Counted from the stretch's first letter, positions 1-7,790 are shown. The stretch is 64,000 bases of DNA from an uncultured Prevotellaceae bacterium (GCA_902763615.1 CACWSX010000008.1:1-64000), one strand, 5' to 3'. Numbers and translations are program-made. The notes: generated from the sequence alone by a model not told the origin.

Positions 1-78
1 TGGAATCTGAAAAGAAAGATCGCCGATAGTATTTACTTCAGACATAGGGCAAGGAGAATTAAAGCGGAAGTATTTTGA
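1..78 (+). CDS. 3' end of an unidentified gene cut by the window edge
   Basis: Frame 1 is open from the first base to a TGA at 76-78, giving 25 residues rich in Arg, Lys and Ile (WNLKRKIADS, then YFRHRARRIK). It may be the C-terminus of a gene that begins outside the window. It is followed at once by a REP-like palindrome, and transposases of the RAYT class often sit beside such repeats, but the tail is too short to assign. A chance open frame of this length is quite possible. Confidence 0.25.
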   Translation, partial: WNLKRKIADSIYFRHRARRIKAEVF

Positions 79-89
79 AAAGTAACAGG

Positions 90-123
90 GGGACAAGTCT
101 GGGTATACCCAAGTACCTGTCCC
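90..123. repeat. REP-like palindrome, copy 1
   Basis: An almost perfect 34-base palindrome centred on GGGTATACCC (101-110), with GGGAC at the left and CCTGTCCC at the right. The right half (CCCAAGTACCTGTCCC) is shared with the copies at 3011 and 3947. It lies between the end of the leftmost reading frame and the 3' end of the lipoprotein at 162-644, so it could also end transcripts. Confidence 0.7.
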
Positions 124-161
124 TATGGCTACTCTAACGATCTCCCCTGTCCCGACTGTCA

Positions 162-644
162 TTATCGTCTTTCAAATTTACATGTTAGATCTGCAACTCC
201 TGGGGAACCTGTCCATAGCATTTCCTTCTCCCCAATTCTGCACTTATACCCACCAGATTCGCAAGAACCATCAGTGTTTGTGATTGTATAATCGATTAAT
301 CCAATGACTTCATCTGTTTTCTCATTATTCTCATCATAGGTCCAATTATCAACAGCTTCATAAGTCCAACTACTATAAATGGTATATGTTCCTATAACAT
401 CATCCAATTTCTCTGTATTGTTTTGTTTCCGATGGGTGATAATCAACTTTCCGTTGGCAGTGAATGTATAATAAATACTATCCGAAGCTACAGGATGTCC
501 ATGATTTATTATTTGTTGCCATGTCCCCAGAATTCTCAACCTTGGTTCGGTTGATGATTCGTAGTCTTCACTGCTACAGCCTAAGAATGACATTGTCATA
601 AACACTGCTAACACAACAAAATAATAACTCTTTCTCATAACCAT
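162..644 (-). CDS. Lipoprotein of unknown function, lipocalin-like in size
   Basis: 160 residues with a signal peptide and a lipobox (FLGC, Cys near residue 23) followed by SSEDYE. Acidic residues after the Cys resemble the Bacteroidota lipoprotein export signal and suggest surface exposure. The mature part is rich in beta-strand-like alternation, has a LGTWQQ motif near residue 40 and a late Cys pair (CESGGYKC), typical of small lipocalin-like lipoproteins, but I do not recognise a named family. It is 16 bases downstream of the lipoprotein at 661-1425 on the same strand, so the two are probably co-transcribed. An alternative ATG lies two codons in. Confidence 0.7.
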   Translation of the reverse strand: MVMRKSYYFVVLAVFMTMSFLGCSSEDYESSTEPRLRILGTWQQIINHGHPVASDSIYYTFTANGKLIITHRKQNNTEKLDDVIGTYTIYSSWTYEAVDNWTYDENNEKTDEVIGLIDYTITNTDGSCESGGYKCRIGEKEMLWTGSPGVADLTCKFERR

Positions 645-660
645 TCGTTTCTCTTTATTT

Positions 661-1425
661 TTACTCAGTAACCATAATTAGTTCACTTGTATGGGCATCT
701 ATCTCCGCATGATATCGAGGTGCTGTATAGTACCAAACATTTGGATCACTAGGAGCATAAGGTCCTGTAACAAAATAGATAAGCCGCTGATCTCGAACAA
801 CCAGTCCGTTCTTTCTAGAGGAGTACTCTTTAACATAAAGTTTACAAGGCCATGTGTCATCTCTGTCAACATTCAGATAGTTTGCCAAAATCTGTCTGGC
901 CTTTTGTTCTGAGATATCGGGAATGGGATCGAGGTTCTTGATGTCAATGAATGATTCTGTTATGGCATATGACATCCGTTTGCCTTGTGGGGTTATGAAA
1001 TAATATAATCGTGACATCCCGTTTACCACGAGAACTCCTTTATAATAATGATCATATTCCTCGTAAGACTGTTGTAATTCAGGATGTCCATCAACGGGCG
1101 TTGGTTTATCTTGATGTATTAACCTGATTTCATTGCCATCGCTTAATGGGAAAAAGTTCATGATTTCATCTAGGGATGTTGGACTGCTATACAATTTCTC
1201 AATAGGATCGTATCCTGCTAAAAAGAATATCAATTGTGTTACTCTATCAGATTCATCTCGTGTAATAGTCCATCCGTTGATGGAATCTGTATGATACTTC
1301 TCAGTAAAAAAGTTATCATATATATCTTTTGCAATGCTGGTGGTTTCGTCATCACCACTGCAGCTGCTCATGCCGACAGCCAGCATCAGCACAACGCCCA
1401 TCCATAATAAAAAGCTCTTTTTCAT
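661..1425 (-). CDS. Lipoprotein resembling an isolated FTP/PepSY protease propeptide
   Basis: 254 residues: signal peptide, lipobox (MSSC near residue 22) and then SGDDET, a surface-export-like acidic stretch. From about residue 125 the order of motifs matches M4 (thermolysin-type) propeptides: GVLVVNGMSRLYYFITPQGK, then a strand with LDPIPDISEQKARQIL (FTP to PepSY transition), and at the end YHAEIDAHTSELI, like the 'vDAhTGei' strand that closes PepSY domains. No catalytic domain follows: the protein ends eight residues later or fewer. PepSY-type domains inhibit or chaperone peptidases, so a protease-inhibitor or chaperone role is an inference. A promoter lies at 1512-1524. Confidence 0.65.
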   Translation of the reverse strand: MKKSFLLWMGVVLMLAVGMSSCSGDDETTSIAKDIYDNFFTEKYHTDSINGWTITRDESDRVTQLIFFLAGYDPIEKLYSSPTSLDEIMNFFPLSDGNEIRLIHQDKPTPVDGHPELQQSYEEYDHYYKGVLVVNGMSRLYYFITPQGKRMSYAITESFIDIKNLDPIPDISEQKARQILANYLNVDRDDTWPCKLYVKEYSSRKNGLVVRDQRLIYFVTGPYAPSDPNVWYYTAPRYHAEIDAHTSELIMVTE

Positions 1426-1509
1426 ACGCTTTCGTTTTTATTTGTCCTTTTTTATATAACACCCAATCATCGCAAATCTTGCACGAGAGGGTGCTATTTT
1501 TAACAAACT

Positions 1510-1524
1510 TTGTGCAAAGATACG
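1510..1524 (-). promoter_or_regulatory. Promoter -7 element for the lipoprotein pair
   Basis: Reading the minus strand there is TATCTTTGCAC, an exact match to the Bacteroidota -7 box TAnnTTTG, about 85 bases upstream of the start at 1425. The -33 TTTG is not clear. Confidence 0.6.
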
Positions 1525-1567
1525 ACTTTTTTCAATACGTTGTATCGAAGGGGACGTCCTAGCCGTT

Positions 1568-1640
1568 GGGACAGGCACCTGAGTTACGGCAGCCGTTACA
1601 CCAAAGTATCACACTTCATCACCTGTCCCAGTGACTATGG
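1568..1640. repeat. REP-like element, copy 2
   Basis: Begins GGGACAGGCACCTG, carries the inner GGCAGCCGTTACACC also seen in the copy at 3011, and ends ACCTGTCCCAGTGACTATGG. The left flank CTAGCCGT is also shared with the copy at 3011. It lies in the divergent intergenic region between the lipoprotein pair and the gene at 1756. Confidence 0.75.
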
Positions 1641-1689
1641 TTCAAAGATAGCATAAAGAACGAGCGAAATGCAAAGTATTGCATTTAAA

Positions 1690-1721
1690 TTTGCATTGTT
1701 CAGAGATTTTTCGTATCTTTG
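1690..1721 (+). promoter_or_regulatory. Promoter of the gene at 1756
   Basis: TTTG at 1690-1693 and TATCTTTG at 1714-1721 with a 20-base spacer, the standard Bacteroidota primary-sigma promoter. It ends about 35 bases before the start codon. Confidence 0.75.
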
Positions 1722-1755
1722 CCGCAGATTATTAATAACTAAAACAATTACGCTT

Positions 1756-2622
1756 ATGAAAAAGATCTACCTTTCGCTCCTCGGAGTAATGACAACACTG
1801 ACAGTTTGCGCACAGCAGCAACTCTTAAGCACCTACACGGTGGACCCTGTGACCAACGAGAAAACGTGGCAATGTGACTACACCTACGAGAACGGAAAAA
1901 CGATGGAGGAGCATGATATCTACTACTACGCCGACGGCACAGCAGAGACCAAGACGCTCCACATCTACGACGACCAAGGACGGCGACTGAGATTGGAGGA
2001 ATACGAGATGCGTAACGGCGAGTACGTGATGACAAACAAGTGGGAGAGCCTGGAATGGAATGAGAAGGGTCTCGAGACGGCTTGGATCAACTACGATGAA
2101 GACGAGAACAATCCGGGCCAGCTGGTCCAAACCCTGAAGTATATCATCTATCGGTACAATGGTACCTATCCTGCAGACTACGACGTCTATGCTCCTGACG
2201 GTGACGGCGGGTGGGCGTTATATGGCACGGTCAGGGGAGAAGACAACAGCAAGGGGGAGTTGGTCAAACTCTATCAGGAGATACCTTGGGGAGACATGGT
2301 CTATACCTCTACCAAACTCTATGAGTATGACGACCACAGTTGGGTGACGAAGGAGACATACACGTCTGATGCCTGGGGTAACTATGAGTATACCTACGAG
2401 AACTTCTATGATGCCAATGGTGTCATAGAGAAACGGAACCGCTATAAGGACGGGCAGTTTTTGGATATTCAGTATTACGTCTGGGGCGATCCCACTGCCG
2501 TCCTGGGCGTGAAGGCCGCCGACGTCACCGCTCCGTGGTATGACCTCAGCGGGCGCCGTCTCAGCACTCCACCCACGAAGGGTATCTATATCCACAAAGG
2601 CAGAAAAATCGTGATGAAATGA
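1756..2622 (+). CDS. Secreted repeat protein with T9SS-like C-terminal tail
   Basis: 288 residues. An upstream in-frame ATG at 1669 would precede the promoter, so the start at MKKIYLSLLG (followed by a signal peptide ending near VCAQQQ) is preferred. The body is a string of short strands of the type 'yyyadGt.etktlhiYDDqGR', resembling YD-like or MORN-like antiparallel repeats with aromatic and acidic residues. The last 30 residues read YDLSGRRL, then KGIYIHKGRKIVMK. The same tail (YDLYGRRI then KGIYIRNGKKYVK) closes the M6 protease at 41003, and it resembles type A sorting domains of the T9SS. Function of the body is unknown. Confidence 0.7.
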   Translation: MKKIYLSLLGVMTTLTVCAQQQLLSTYTVDPVTNEKTWQCDYTYENGKTMEEHDIYYYADGTAETKTLHIYDDQGRRLRLEEYEMRNGEYVMTNKWESLEWNEKGLETAWINYDEDENNPGQLVQTLKYIIYRYNGTYPADYDVYAPDGDGGWALYGTVRGEDNSKGELVKLYQEIPWGDMVYTSTKLYEYDDHSWVTKETYTSDAWGNYEYTYENFYDANGVIEKRNRYKDGQFLDIQYYVWGDPTAVLGVKAADVTAPWYDLSGRRLSTPPTKGIYIHKGRKIVMK

Positions 2623-2627
2623 AAAAG

Positions 2628-2651
2628 AGAGGCGACCAAGTGGTCGCCTCT
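2628..2651 (+). terminator. Stem-loop after the gene at 1756
   Basis: Perfect 11-base arms AGAGGCGACCA / TGGTCGCCTCT starting six bases after the stop codon. The run of T after it is weak (GGCATTTCTG), so it may be a 3'-end hairpin rather than a strong intrinsic terminator. Confidence 0.55.
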
Positions 2652-2745
2652 GGCATTTCTGTGACACTTTATTGAAGAAATATGGGCAAGAAAAGGCGTA
2701 GAAGTTCCTGACCCCTCTGTGCCCTTTGACGTCAGGAAAATGATC

Positions 2746-3006
2746 CTAAACCGCTGGAGTGAGTTCCACCGTAAGGCCGAGGGCGGCAATAATGCGGTAG
2801 AAAGTTGAGACTTTTGGCTCTGTACGACCAGTCTCAACGCGTGAGATGTACGACTTGTTGGTTCCGATCCTTGCTGCCAGTTCTTCCTGAGTAATGTTGG
2901 CGTTCTTTCTGGCTTCTTCGATAATCTGTCCTGTGAAAAAGGCGTTGGCCCTTTCTTCAGCAGCAGCCCGTTCTGGAGTACCTTCCTTACCGAAGGCTGA
3001 AACTAG
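2746..3006 (-). pseudogene. XRE/HigA-type antitoxin lacking its start
   Basis: The minus strand encodes about 85 residues of a clear HTH antitoxin: AFGKEGTPERAAAEE, then ARKNANITQEELAARIGTNK, then SYISRVETGRTEPKVSTF, ending AALGLTVELTPAV. The HTH (QEELAARIGTNKSYISRVE) is intact. Upstream the frame has no ATG or GTG before a stop at 3028-3030; the coding sense ends where a REP-like element begins (about 3008). HigA relatives usually have some ten more residues before the FGK..GTPER segment, and a toxin gene next door; neither is present. I read it as an antitoxin remnant cut by repeat insertion. Translation from a non-standard codon cannot be excluded. Confidence 0.75.
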
Positions 3007-3010
3007 CCGT

Positions 3011-3069
3011 GGGGACAGGTGCCTGGGTCATAGCAGCCGTCATACCTAAGTACCTGTCCCCGTGACTAT
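3011..3069. repeat. REP-like element, copy 3
   Basis: GGGGACAGGTGCCTGGGTCA at the left, inner TAGCAGCCGTCATACC, and TACCTGTCCCCGTGACTAT at the right. It is the best-preserved copy: the two ends are inverted versions of each other (GGGGACAGG / CCTGTCCCC). It abuts the broken 5' end of the antitoxin remnant. Confidence 0.8.
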
Positions 3070-3080
3070 TGACAGGAAAA

Positions 3081-3141
3081 GATCACGGGGTCGGTTCTTC
3101 GATCATGGGGTCTCGATCATGGGGTCAGTTCTACTGATCAT
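3081..3141. repeat. Three direct repeats of GATCAYGGGGTC
   Basis: Copies start at 3081, 3101 and 3115, followed by a fourth GATCA at 3136. Copies one and three continue into YRGTTCT (GGTTCT and AGTTCT). A related GGGGTCTGGCACCGTGTGAC lies at 3191-3210. These are distinct from the GGGACAGG family next to them. Confidence 0.6.
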
Positions 3142-3242
3142 TTTTTACGTTGAAAATTTGGATGTTCGAGAATAAGTTCGTGGACACAATGGGGTCTGGC
3201 ACCGTGTGACATTGGCAGCCCACAAACTTTTTTGCCCCAAAA

Positions 3243-3274
3243 TTTGGATTATTCCGTTTTTATGCTTATATTTG
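3243..3274 (+). promoter_or_regulatory. Promoter of mntA-hepT
   Basis: TTTG at 3243-3246, 20-base spacer, TATATTTG at 3267-3274, ending 25 bases before the mntA start codon. Confidence 0.75.
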
Positions 3275-3299
3275 CACCGTAAAGGCTAAAGATCTATAT

Positions 3300-3599
3300 A
3301 TGAGTAAGGAGACGATGATACAGCAGATAGCCCATTATTTCGAGACCCAGCCCGTCTTGAAAGCATGGCTGTTTGGGTCGTATTCACGTGATGAACAGAA
3401 AGATGGAAGTGATGTTGACATACTTGTGAAGTTCGACAGAAGTATCCCAATCGGTTTGTTTGCCTATCTCCGTATGCATCGCGAACTGGAAGAAAAGCTA
3501 GGTTGCAAAGTTGATCTTGTAGAAGAAGGGACCCTTCGTCCATCAGTACAATCAACTGCTAATCGTGACTTGAAAGTAATTTATGAGAGAAACAATTAG
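3300..3599 (+). CDS. mntA: MntA-type minimal nucleotidyltransferase antitoxin
   Basis: 99 residues, the normal length of the family. The nucleotidyltransferase signature is complete: GSYSR at 26-30, then SDVDILV at 37-43 with metal-binding Asp38 and Asp40, and the third acidic position in KVDLVEE (Asp72). In studied MNT/HEPN pairs the MntA enzyme silences its partner by adding AMP units to a Tyr near the HEPN active site. The gene has its own promoter, and its last 17 bases overlap the HEPN gene, so the two are translationally coupled. Confidence 0.85.
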   Translation: MSKETMIQQIAHYFETQPVLKAWLFGSYSRDEQKDGSDVDILVKFDRSIPIGLFAYLRMHRELEEKLGCKVDLVEEGTLRPSVQSTANRDLKVIYERNN

Positions 3600-3945
3600 A
3601 GATATAGATCGCCTTCGCCATATTGACGAATGTATAGAGCATATCAATGACTATCTTAACGGGAAGTCGTTCGAAGATATGACAGCCGATATCATGTGTT
3701 ATCATGCCGTTGTTTATAACATAATGATTATTGGTGAGGCTGCCAATCTTCTGACCAAGGATTTCAGAGAAAATCATCCTGAAGTTCCCTGGCGTGACAT
3801 TGTAGATATGCGTAATGCTTTGGTACATGGCTACATCACCACAAATGCAAATTTGATCTGGGATACCTATACCAACGACTTGCCATTGTTAAAAAGGCAA
3901 ATAACTCAATATATTGAGGAATTAAGAAGCATTGTTGAATCCTAA
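3583..3945 (+). CDS. hepT: HepT-type HEPN toxin (putative RNase)
   Basis: 120 residues of the DUF86/HepT family, mostly helical. The HEPN motif RX4HXY is intact: Arg77, His82, Tyr84 in MRNALVHGY. Arg and His form the RNase site at the dimer interface, and the Tyr is the residue AMPylated by MntA in characterised systems. The gene overlaps mntA by 17 bases. Two bases after its stop codon a REP-like element begins, so the module is flanked by repeats on both sides. Function as an active toxin is inferred from the complete motif. Confidence 0.87.
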   Translation: MRETIRDIDRLRHIDECIEHINDYLNGKSFEDMTADIMCYHAVVYNIMIIGEAANLLTKDFRENHPEVPWRDIVDMRNALVHGYITTNANLIWDTYTNDLPLLKRQITQYIEELRSIVES

Positions 3946-3946
3946 T

Positions 3947-4001
3947 GTGACAGGGGGACATCCCTTGTCACCCTTTACCCAAGTACCTGTCCCAGTGACT
4001 A
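3947..4001. repeat. REP-like element, copy 4
   Basis: Starts two bases after the hepT stop codon with GACAGGGGGACA, continues through TTTACCCAAGTACCTGTCCC and ends AGTGACTA. The right half matches copies 1 and 3; the left half is more degenerate. It could serve as the 3' end of the toxin-antitoxin transcript. Confidence 0.7.
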
Positions 4002-4146
4002 AAAAAATCCAAACGGCCCAAAGGGTGCAGAAACATTTGCATCCCTTCGAGCCTTACATATCATGACATAATTAACAAAACAGAGTTTTTACACAATATG
4101 AACCGACCCTACTGTGTAAGGATCCTTCTGTGTACCTAGTCAGAGG

Positions 4147-6345
4147 TCATTGTCCTTTTGTGATACCGCCTACCACATCGCTGTTATCGATGCTGTGTTC
4201 TGCCTTCTTCACGTTGGCCTTCAACGAACCGAAGCGCCATGTGACGGCGAGGGTGAAACTGCGTCCGCGAATCCACTTCTCCTGCAAGTCGCGATAGTCG
4301 CCATTCACCGCTTCCGTCTCCGTGGAATAATACTTGCTGAAAGGCGTATTGGCGCCCAGGCGAACCGTGAGACGATCATCTTTCAGGAACGAGCGCTGCA
4401 TCGAGGCATAGTAGTCAAACCACGAGTGCTGCAGATTATAGATGCTCGACGGATTGCGTGCAGCATTGCCATAGACGCTCACGTTGAGGCGCAGCTTCCA
4501 GGGCAGACGCTGCGAGAGATTGACGTAATAAACGTATGACCATCCGAAGTTACGATAGCCCAAATTCGGATTCTCGTTGTGTACATAGCGCAGCGTATTA
4601 TTTATCGCAAGCATGGTACCGTCGAAAGGCTTCCACTGCACATAATGGTCGATAGTGAATAGGCGATAGCGCCGGATATTCTCGTAAGTAGTATAGCGGA
4701 TGTCGTCCTTAGCCGTCTGAATGGTGCTGATACCGCTAGAACTGAATCTATAAGATGGCGCAATCTGGAGCGTCAGCTTTGGCATGATATAGGAGTAGAC
4801 CAGACTGAACCGCTGGTTGTGCGAACTGACTAAGTTTGGATTTCCCTGCTGCACTATCGACGGCGTTATCGAAACGGCTGGATTCAGATAGGAGATGCCT
4901 GGACGGTTGATGCTGGTGGTATAGTTCAGCTTCAGCGACTGGGCTTCCGTCAGCTGGTATCTCAGTGTAGCTTGTGGCACCCAGTCGCCTAAGTGCTTAT
5001 CGAAACTTTCATCTTTACCATCGGGATAGCTGCCTCGCATATAGCTGTACTCATAGCGCAATCCGGCACGGGCCGAACATTTGTCATGCTTATAGATATA
5101 GTCGGCATAGCCAGCCAACACACGTGTAACATGATGGAACTCGTCGCTGGTATTCATATCGATGCCATAGAACTGCTGCGAGTTCTCGCTGTTGTTGTTG
5201 CGGTCAATATACTTGGTGCCTATTTCCAGTTGATGACCCTTGCCTAAAGGACGAAGCCAATCAGCTTGAAAGGTGTGCTCAGTAAACCGTTCGCGCTCCG
5301 TCATCAAGCTGCCTGTATAGGGGAACGACACGTTTTGCAGCTCCGTATAGGTGTTCTCCTGATCGGTGTGTTGACGCGTCAGGGCGAGCATGTAAGAGAG
5401 AGTGAACCGCTCGCCCTTTCGGCGCGTCTTGTGCTCATAATCTAGTCGTCCGTTCCAGGAGTGATGCTGATAGCCAGGCATCCAGTAGTGGTTGTTGTAG
5501 CTGTAGACAGGCTGGTCTCCATGTCCCAACCATGTAGAACCGTCGCCTTGCACATTCAGTTTATAGAAGTAGCCGCCAAACGAGGCCGAGAGCAGATTGA
5601 GCGAGTCGATATCGTAGCTGGCATTCAGGTCGGCATAATGGATGCTGCCAGGATTGCTACCCTCAGAACTCGACAACATCCTATTGCCCGTATCAAGATA
5701 GGTACGATCCACTTCTGAGCGATTATAGGAACTTTTATCCGACATTTTATTGAAGCCATAGTCTGCTGAAAGCAGCAACTTGCCCATCTGCCCAGTGAGT
5801 GAGGTGTAGAAGTTTGGCTGATTCAGCGAGGTATAGGTCGCGGAGACCACACCCGTCATGCCTTTCATCTTCGAACCATCTTCCATCACGATGTTCAGCA
5901 CCGCATCCACACCCTCTGCATCTTCGCGAGCACCAGGGTCGGTGATGACTTCGATACGTTTCACCATTGAAGCCGGCATCGACTTCAGCACTTCCTTGGC
6001 GTTCTTTGTCAGACTGGGATCCAAATGACCATTCTTGTAAATTTTGAAGTTGCTATTGCCTTTTACCATGATGTTATCCTGCCCGTCAACCGTCACCATC
6101 GGCACTTTGCGAAGCATATCCAATACGGTTTGTGTCTTCGACTCTTCATCGCTTTGTACATCGTAGGCAATACGGTCAATCTCTTGCTTGACCAGTTGCT
6201 TTTGGGCTTTTACAACGATGCCTTCCAGTTCCTGATTCCATGTGATGGAGTCGTTTTTCACGTTTGTTGAGTCCGTCTGGGCCATAACTGTCCCTGCTTT
6301 CGCTGCCAGAAGCAGCGAGAGCACAATCATTCCAATATGTTTCAT
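4147..6345 (-). CDS. Outer-membrane beta-barrel receptor (TonB-dependent-like)
   Basis: 732 residues with a signal peptide (cleavage near VMAQTD). The N-terminal part holds a plug-like domain: ELEGIVVKAQ, then VLDMLRKVPMVTVDGQDNI, KIYKNG and a stretch with IEVITDPGAREDAEGVDAVL, the usual order in the Bacteroidota 'outer membrane beta-barrel' family. From about residue 160 the protein is a long series of amphipathic strands ending in TLAVTWRFGS, the closing barrel strand. It lacks the CarboxypepD-like N-terminal domain of SusC. It is the last gene of the sigma-factor operon (8281 to 4147), 4 bases after the preceding gene, so its expression is probably governed by that sigma factor. Substrate unknown. 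Confidence 0.8.
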   Translation of the reverse strand: MKHIGMIVLSLLLAAKAGTVMAQTDSTNVKNDSITWNQELEGIVVKAQKQLVKQEIDRIAYDVQSDEESKTQTVLDMLRKVPMVTVDGQDNIMVKGNSNFKIYKNGHLDPSLTKNAKEVLKSMPASMVKRIEVITDPGAREDAEGVDAVLNIVMEDGSKMKGMTGVVSATYTSLNQPNFYTSLTGQMGKLLLSADYGFNKMSDKSSYNRSEVDRTYLDTGNRMLSSSEGSNPGSIHYADLNASYDIDSLNLLSASFGGYFYKLNVQGDGSTWLGHGDQPVYSYNNHYWMPGYQHHSWNGRLDYEHKTRRKGERFTLSYMLALTRQHTDQENTYTELQNVSFPYTGSLMTERERFTEHTFQADWLRPLGKGHQLEIGTKYIDRNNNSENSQQFYGIDMNTSDEFHHVTRVLAGYADYIYKHDKCSARAGLRYEYSYMRGSYPDGKDESFDKHLGDWVPQATLRYQLTEAQSLKLNYTTSINRPGISYLNPAVSITPSIVQQGNPNLVSSHNQRFSLVYSYIMPKLTLQIAPSYRFSSSGISTIQTAKDDIRYTTYENIRRYRLFTIDHYVQWKPFDGTMLAINNTLRYVHNENPNLGYRNFGWSYVYYVNLSQRLPWKLRLNVSVYGNAARNPSSIYNLQHSWFDYYASMQRSFLKDDRLTVRLGANTPFSKYYSTETEAVNGDYRDLQEKWIRGRSFTLAVTWRFGSLKANVKKAEHSIDNSDVVGGITKGQ

Positions 6346-6349
6346 CGTG

Positions 6350-7183
6350 TTATTTTCTTAATCGTTCGATGCTTGTCTCGAATATGTTCTGTATGAATTC
6401 GTCTTTGGTGACTTTCCTCAATTTTTCAAGTTCCTTTATCACCATTTGTTTCTCCAGATCGTCAAGAGAGTCAGCATTCTTGCAAAGCTTGTAAATGAAT
6501 GATGCATAGTAGTTGGCGGCTGTTCCCTCAGGATTATTCGTGAATAGGTTCTTGTATGTATTAAACTGACTGAGCCAGGATTCGGAACCATTACTGAAAG
6601 AAAAACCGTTGTCGCTTAGTTTTACGTCATTGCCGTTGATGTGAATGATTCTCGACTGTTTATTGCTTTCGCGATGCTGCAGCGTGGTGGCGTAGGTAAT
6701 GACAAGCCTGCCAATCGTCTCTTTTGTTCCTTTGCGCCATTCCATAGCATAGGCATAACGGTGCGTTTTGCTCTTGTCTTCCGGATCAAGGAAAAGGGCA
6801 TAGATATAGCGTGAGTCTTTGATATTCCCCAGCCGATAACCGTAATCAAAACCACCAACGGCCAGACTTGAGTAATTGTTAAGCCTCTTGTTTGCAGTAG
6901 ATGCCGAACTCAGGCTGTAGGCTTTCTCTTTATCCTGATCGAATGCACGTTCTATGTCTTCTACTAAATCGTGATGTGATGCGGGGATAGTAAACTCGTA
7001 GACATCAAGTTGACCTATCTTGCTGCCTGTTTCCGGATCCTTGTTTAGTTTGTGGGAGGATTCCACTTTGGCATAGTCACTGGTTATCAGTACGTTGAAA
7101 GTACGCTTGATATTCCCTTGTGCTAGGATTGTCAGAGGCATCAGCATCATGATGCCGATAGCCAGAAATTGTTTATTCTTCAT
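6350..7183 (-). CDS. Exported protein of unknown function in the sigma-factor operon
   Basis: 277 residues with a signal peptide (LTILAQGN). No family recognised. The sequence alternates strands and helices; the last 45 residues are helical and charged (LDDLEKQMVIKELEKLRKVT). It contains a segment (YAYAMEWRKG, then GRLVITYATTLQHR) with the feel of a domain seen in small periplasmic DUFs encoded beside ECF sigma factors. It overlaps the anti-sigma-like gene upstream by 11 bases and is followed 4 bases later by the barrel gene, so the three products probably act together. Confidence 0.65.
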   Translation of the reverse strand: MKNKQFLAIGIMMLMPLTILAQGNIKRTFNVLITSDYAKVESSHKLNKDPETGSKIGQLDVYEFTIPASHHDLVEDIERAFDQDKEKAYSLSSASTANKRLNNYSSLAVGGFDYGYRLGNIKDSRYIYALFLDPEDKSKTHRYAYAMEWRKGTKETIGRLVITYATTLQHRESNKQSRIIHINGNDVKLSDNGFSFSNGSESWLSQFNTYKNLFTNNPEGTAANYYASFIYKLCKNADSLDDLEKQMVIKELEKLRKVTKDEFIQNIFETSIERLRK

Positions 7184-7790
7184 AAGCTAAATACTCTTTT
7201 TGTTCGTTAATATATATAATTGTACCATCTTCTTGAACCACTGGGATATAGCCGAGAGCCTTGAGCTGTGCCTCTGTGATTTCTCGCTGGCACTTGGCTA
7301 TCTGCAGCTCTGCCTCTCGCTGTTCTTGTTCAGCCTTTGCCATCAATGCGTATGTCTTTGCGTGGTCGTTAATGGTTGGGGCTTGTTTGCGCAACCGCCT
7401 CTTCTTGGTTTGAATCGGCTGGTCTTGCTCTACGGACTTAGGCATCGTATCTGGTTTCAGATCTGTTGAGGTCTTGACAGATTGCTGTATCACCGTCGTG
7501 TCTGCCTCAGCCACTAAAGGCTGTACTTGTTTCGTTGGTGATGACGGGAATGCCAAGTACAAGATACCGGCTAAGATTGCTGCTGCCACGCTCCATCCTA
7601 TCCAACGTTTGTTGGCCTTAGGCTTCATAGACTCGATCTCCTGGAACAGCTGGCGATAGTCCTCCCATTCCTGAGGGATGTTTCCCCCTCGGAAGTACTC
7701 GCTGAGGATGGCCTCCTCGTCGAGTGTCGATGTGCCGTCCATATATTTGTCCAGCAGCTTTCCGATATATTCTTTGGTATAACGTCTCAT
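7173..7790 (-). CDS. Putative anti-sigma factor, single-pass membrane protein
   Basis: 205 residues. The first 60 residues are helical and polar (YTKEYIGKLLDKYMDGTSTL), as in cytoplasmic sigma-binding domains. One membrane helix lies at about 63-81 (WIGWSVAAAILAGILYLAF). The rest is a basic and Gln-rich periplasmic part with a helical segment (MAKAEQEQREAELQIAKCQ). It overlaps the sigma gene by four bases (ATGA), the usual coupling of an ECF sigma with its regulator. It is not a FecR-type protein: no FecR domain is visible. Role is inferred from position and topology. Confidence 0.65.
   Translation of the reverse strand: MRRYTKEYIGKLLDKYMDGTSTLDEEAILSEYFRGGNIPQEWEDYRQLFQEIESMKPKANKRWIGWSVAAAILAGILYLAFPSSPTKQVQPLVAEADTTVIQQSVKTSTDLKPDTMPKSVEQDQPIQTKKRRLRKQAPTINDHAKTYALMAKAEQEQREAELQIAKCQREITEAQLKALGYIPVVQEDGTIIYINEQKEYLAYEE

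Noticed and set aside
3081-3141. Possible CRISPR array from the GATCA repeats
   Set aside because: Units are only 12-20 bases, spacers are zero to eight bases, and no cas gene is present.
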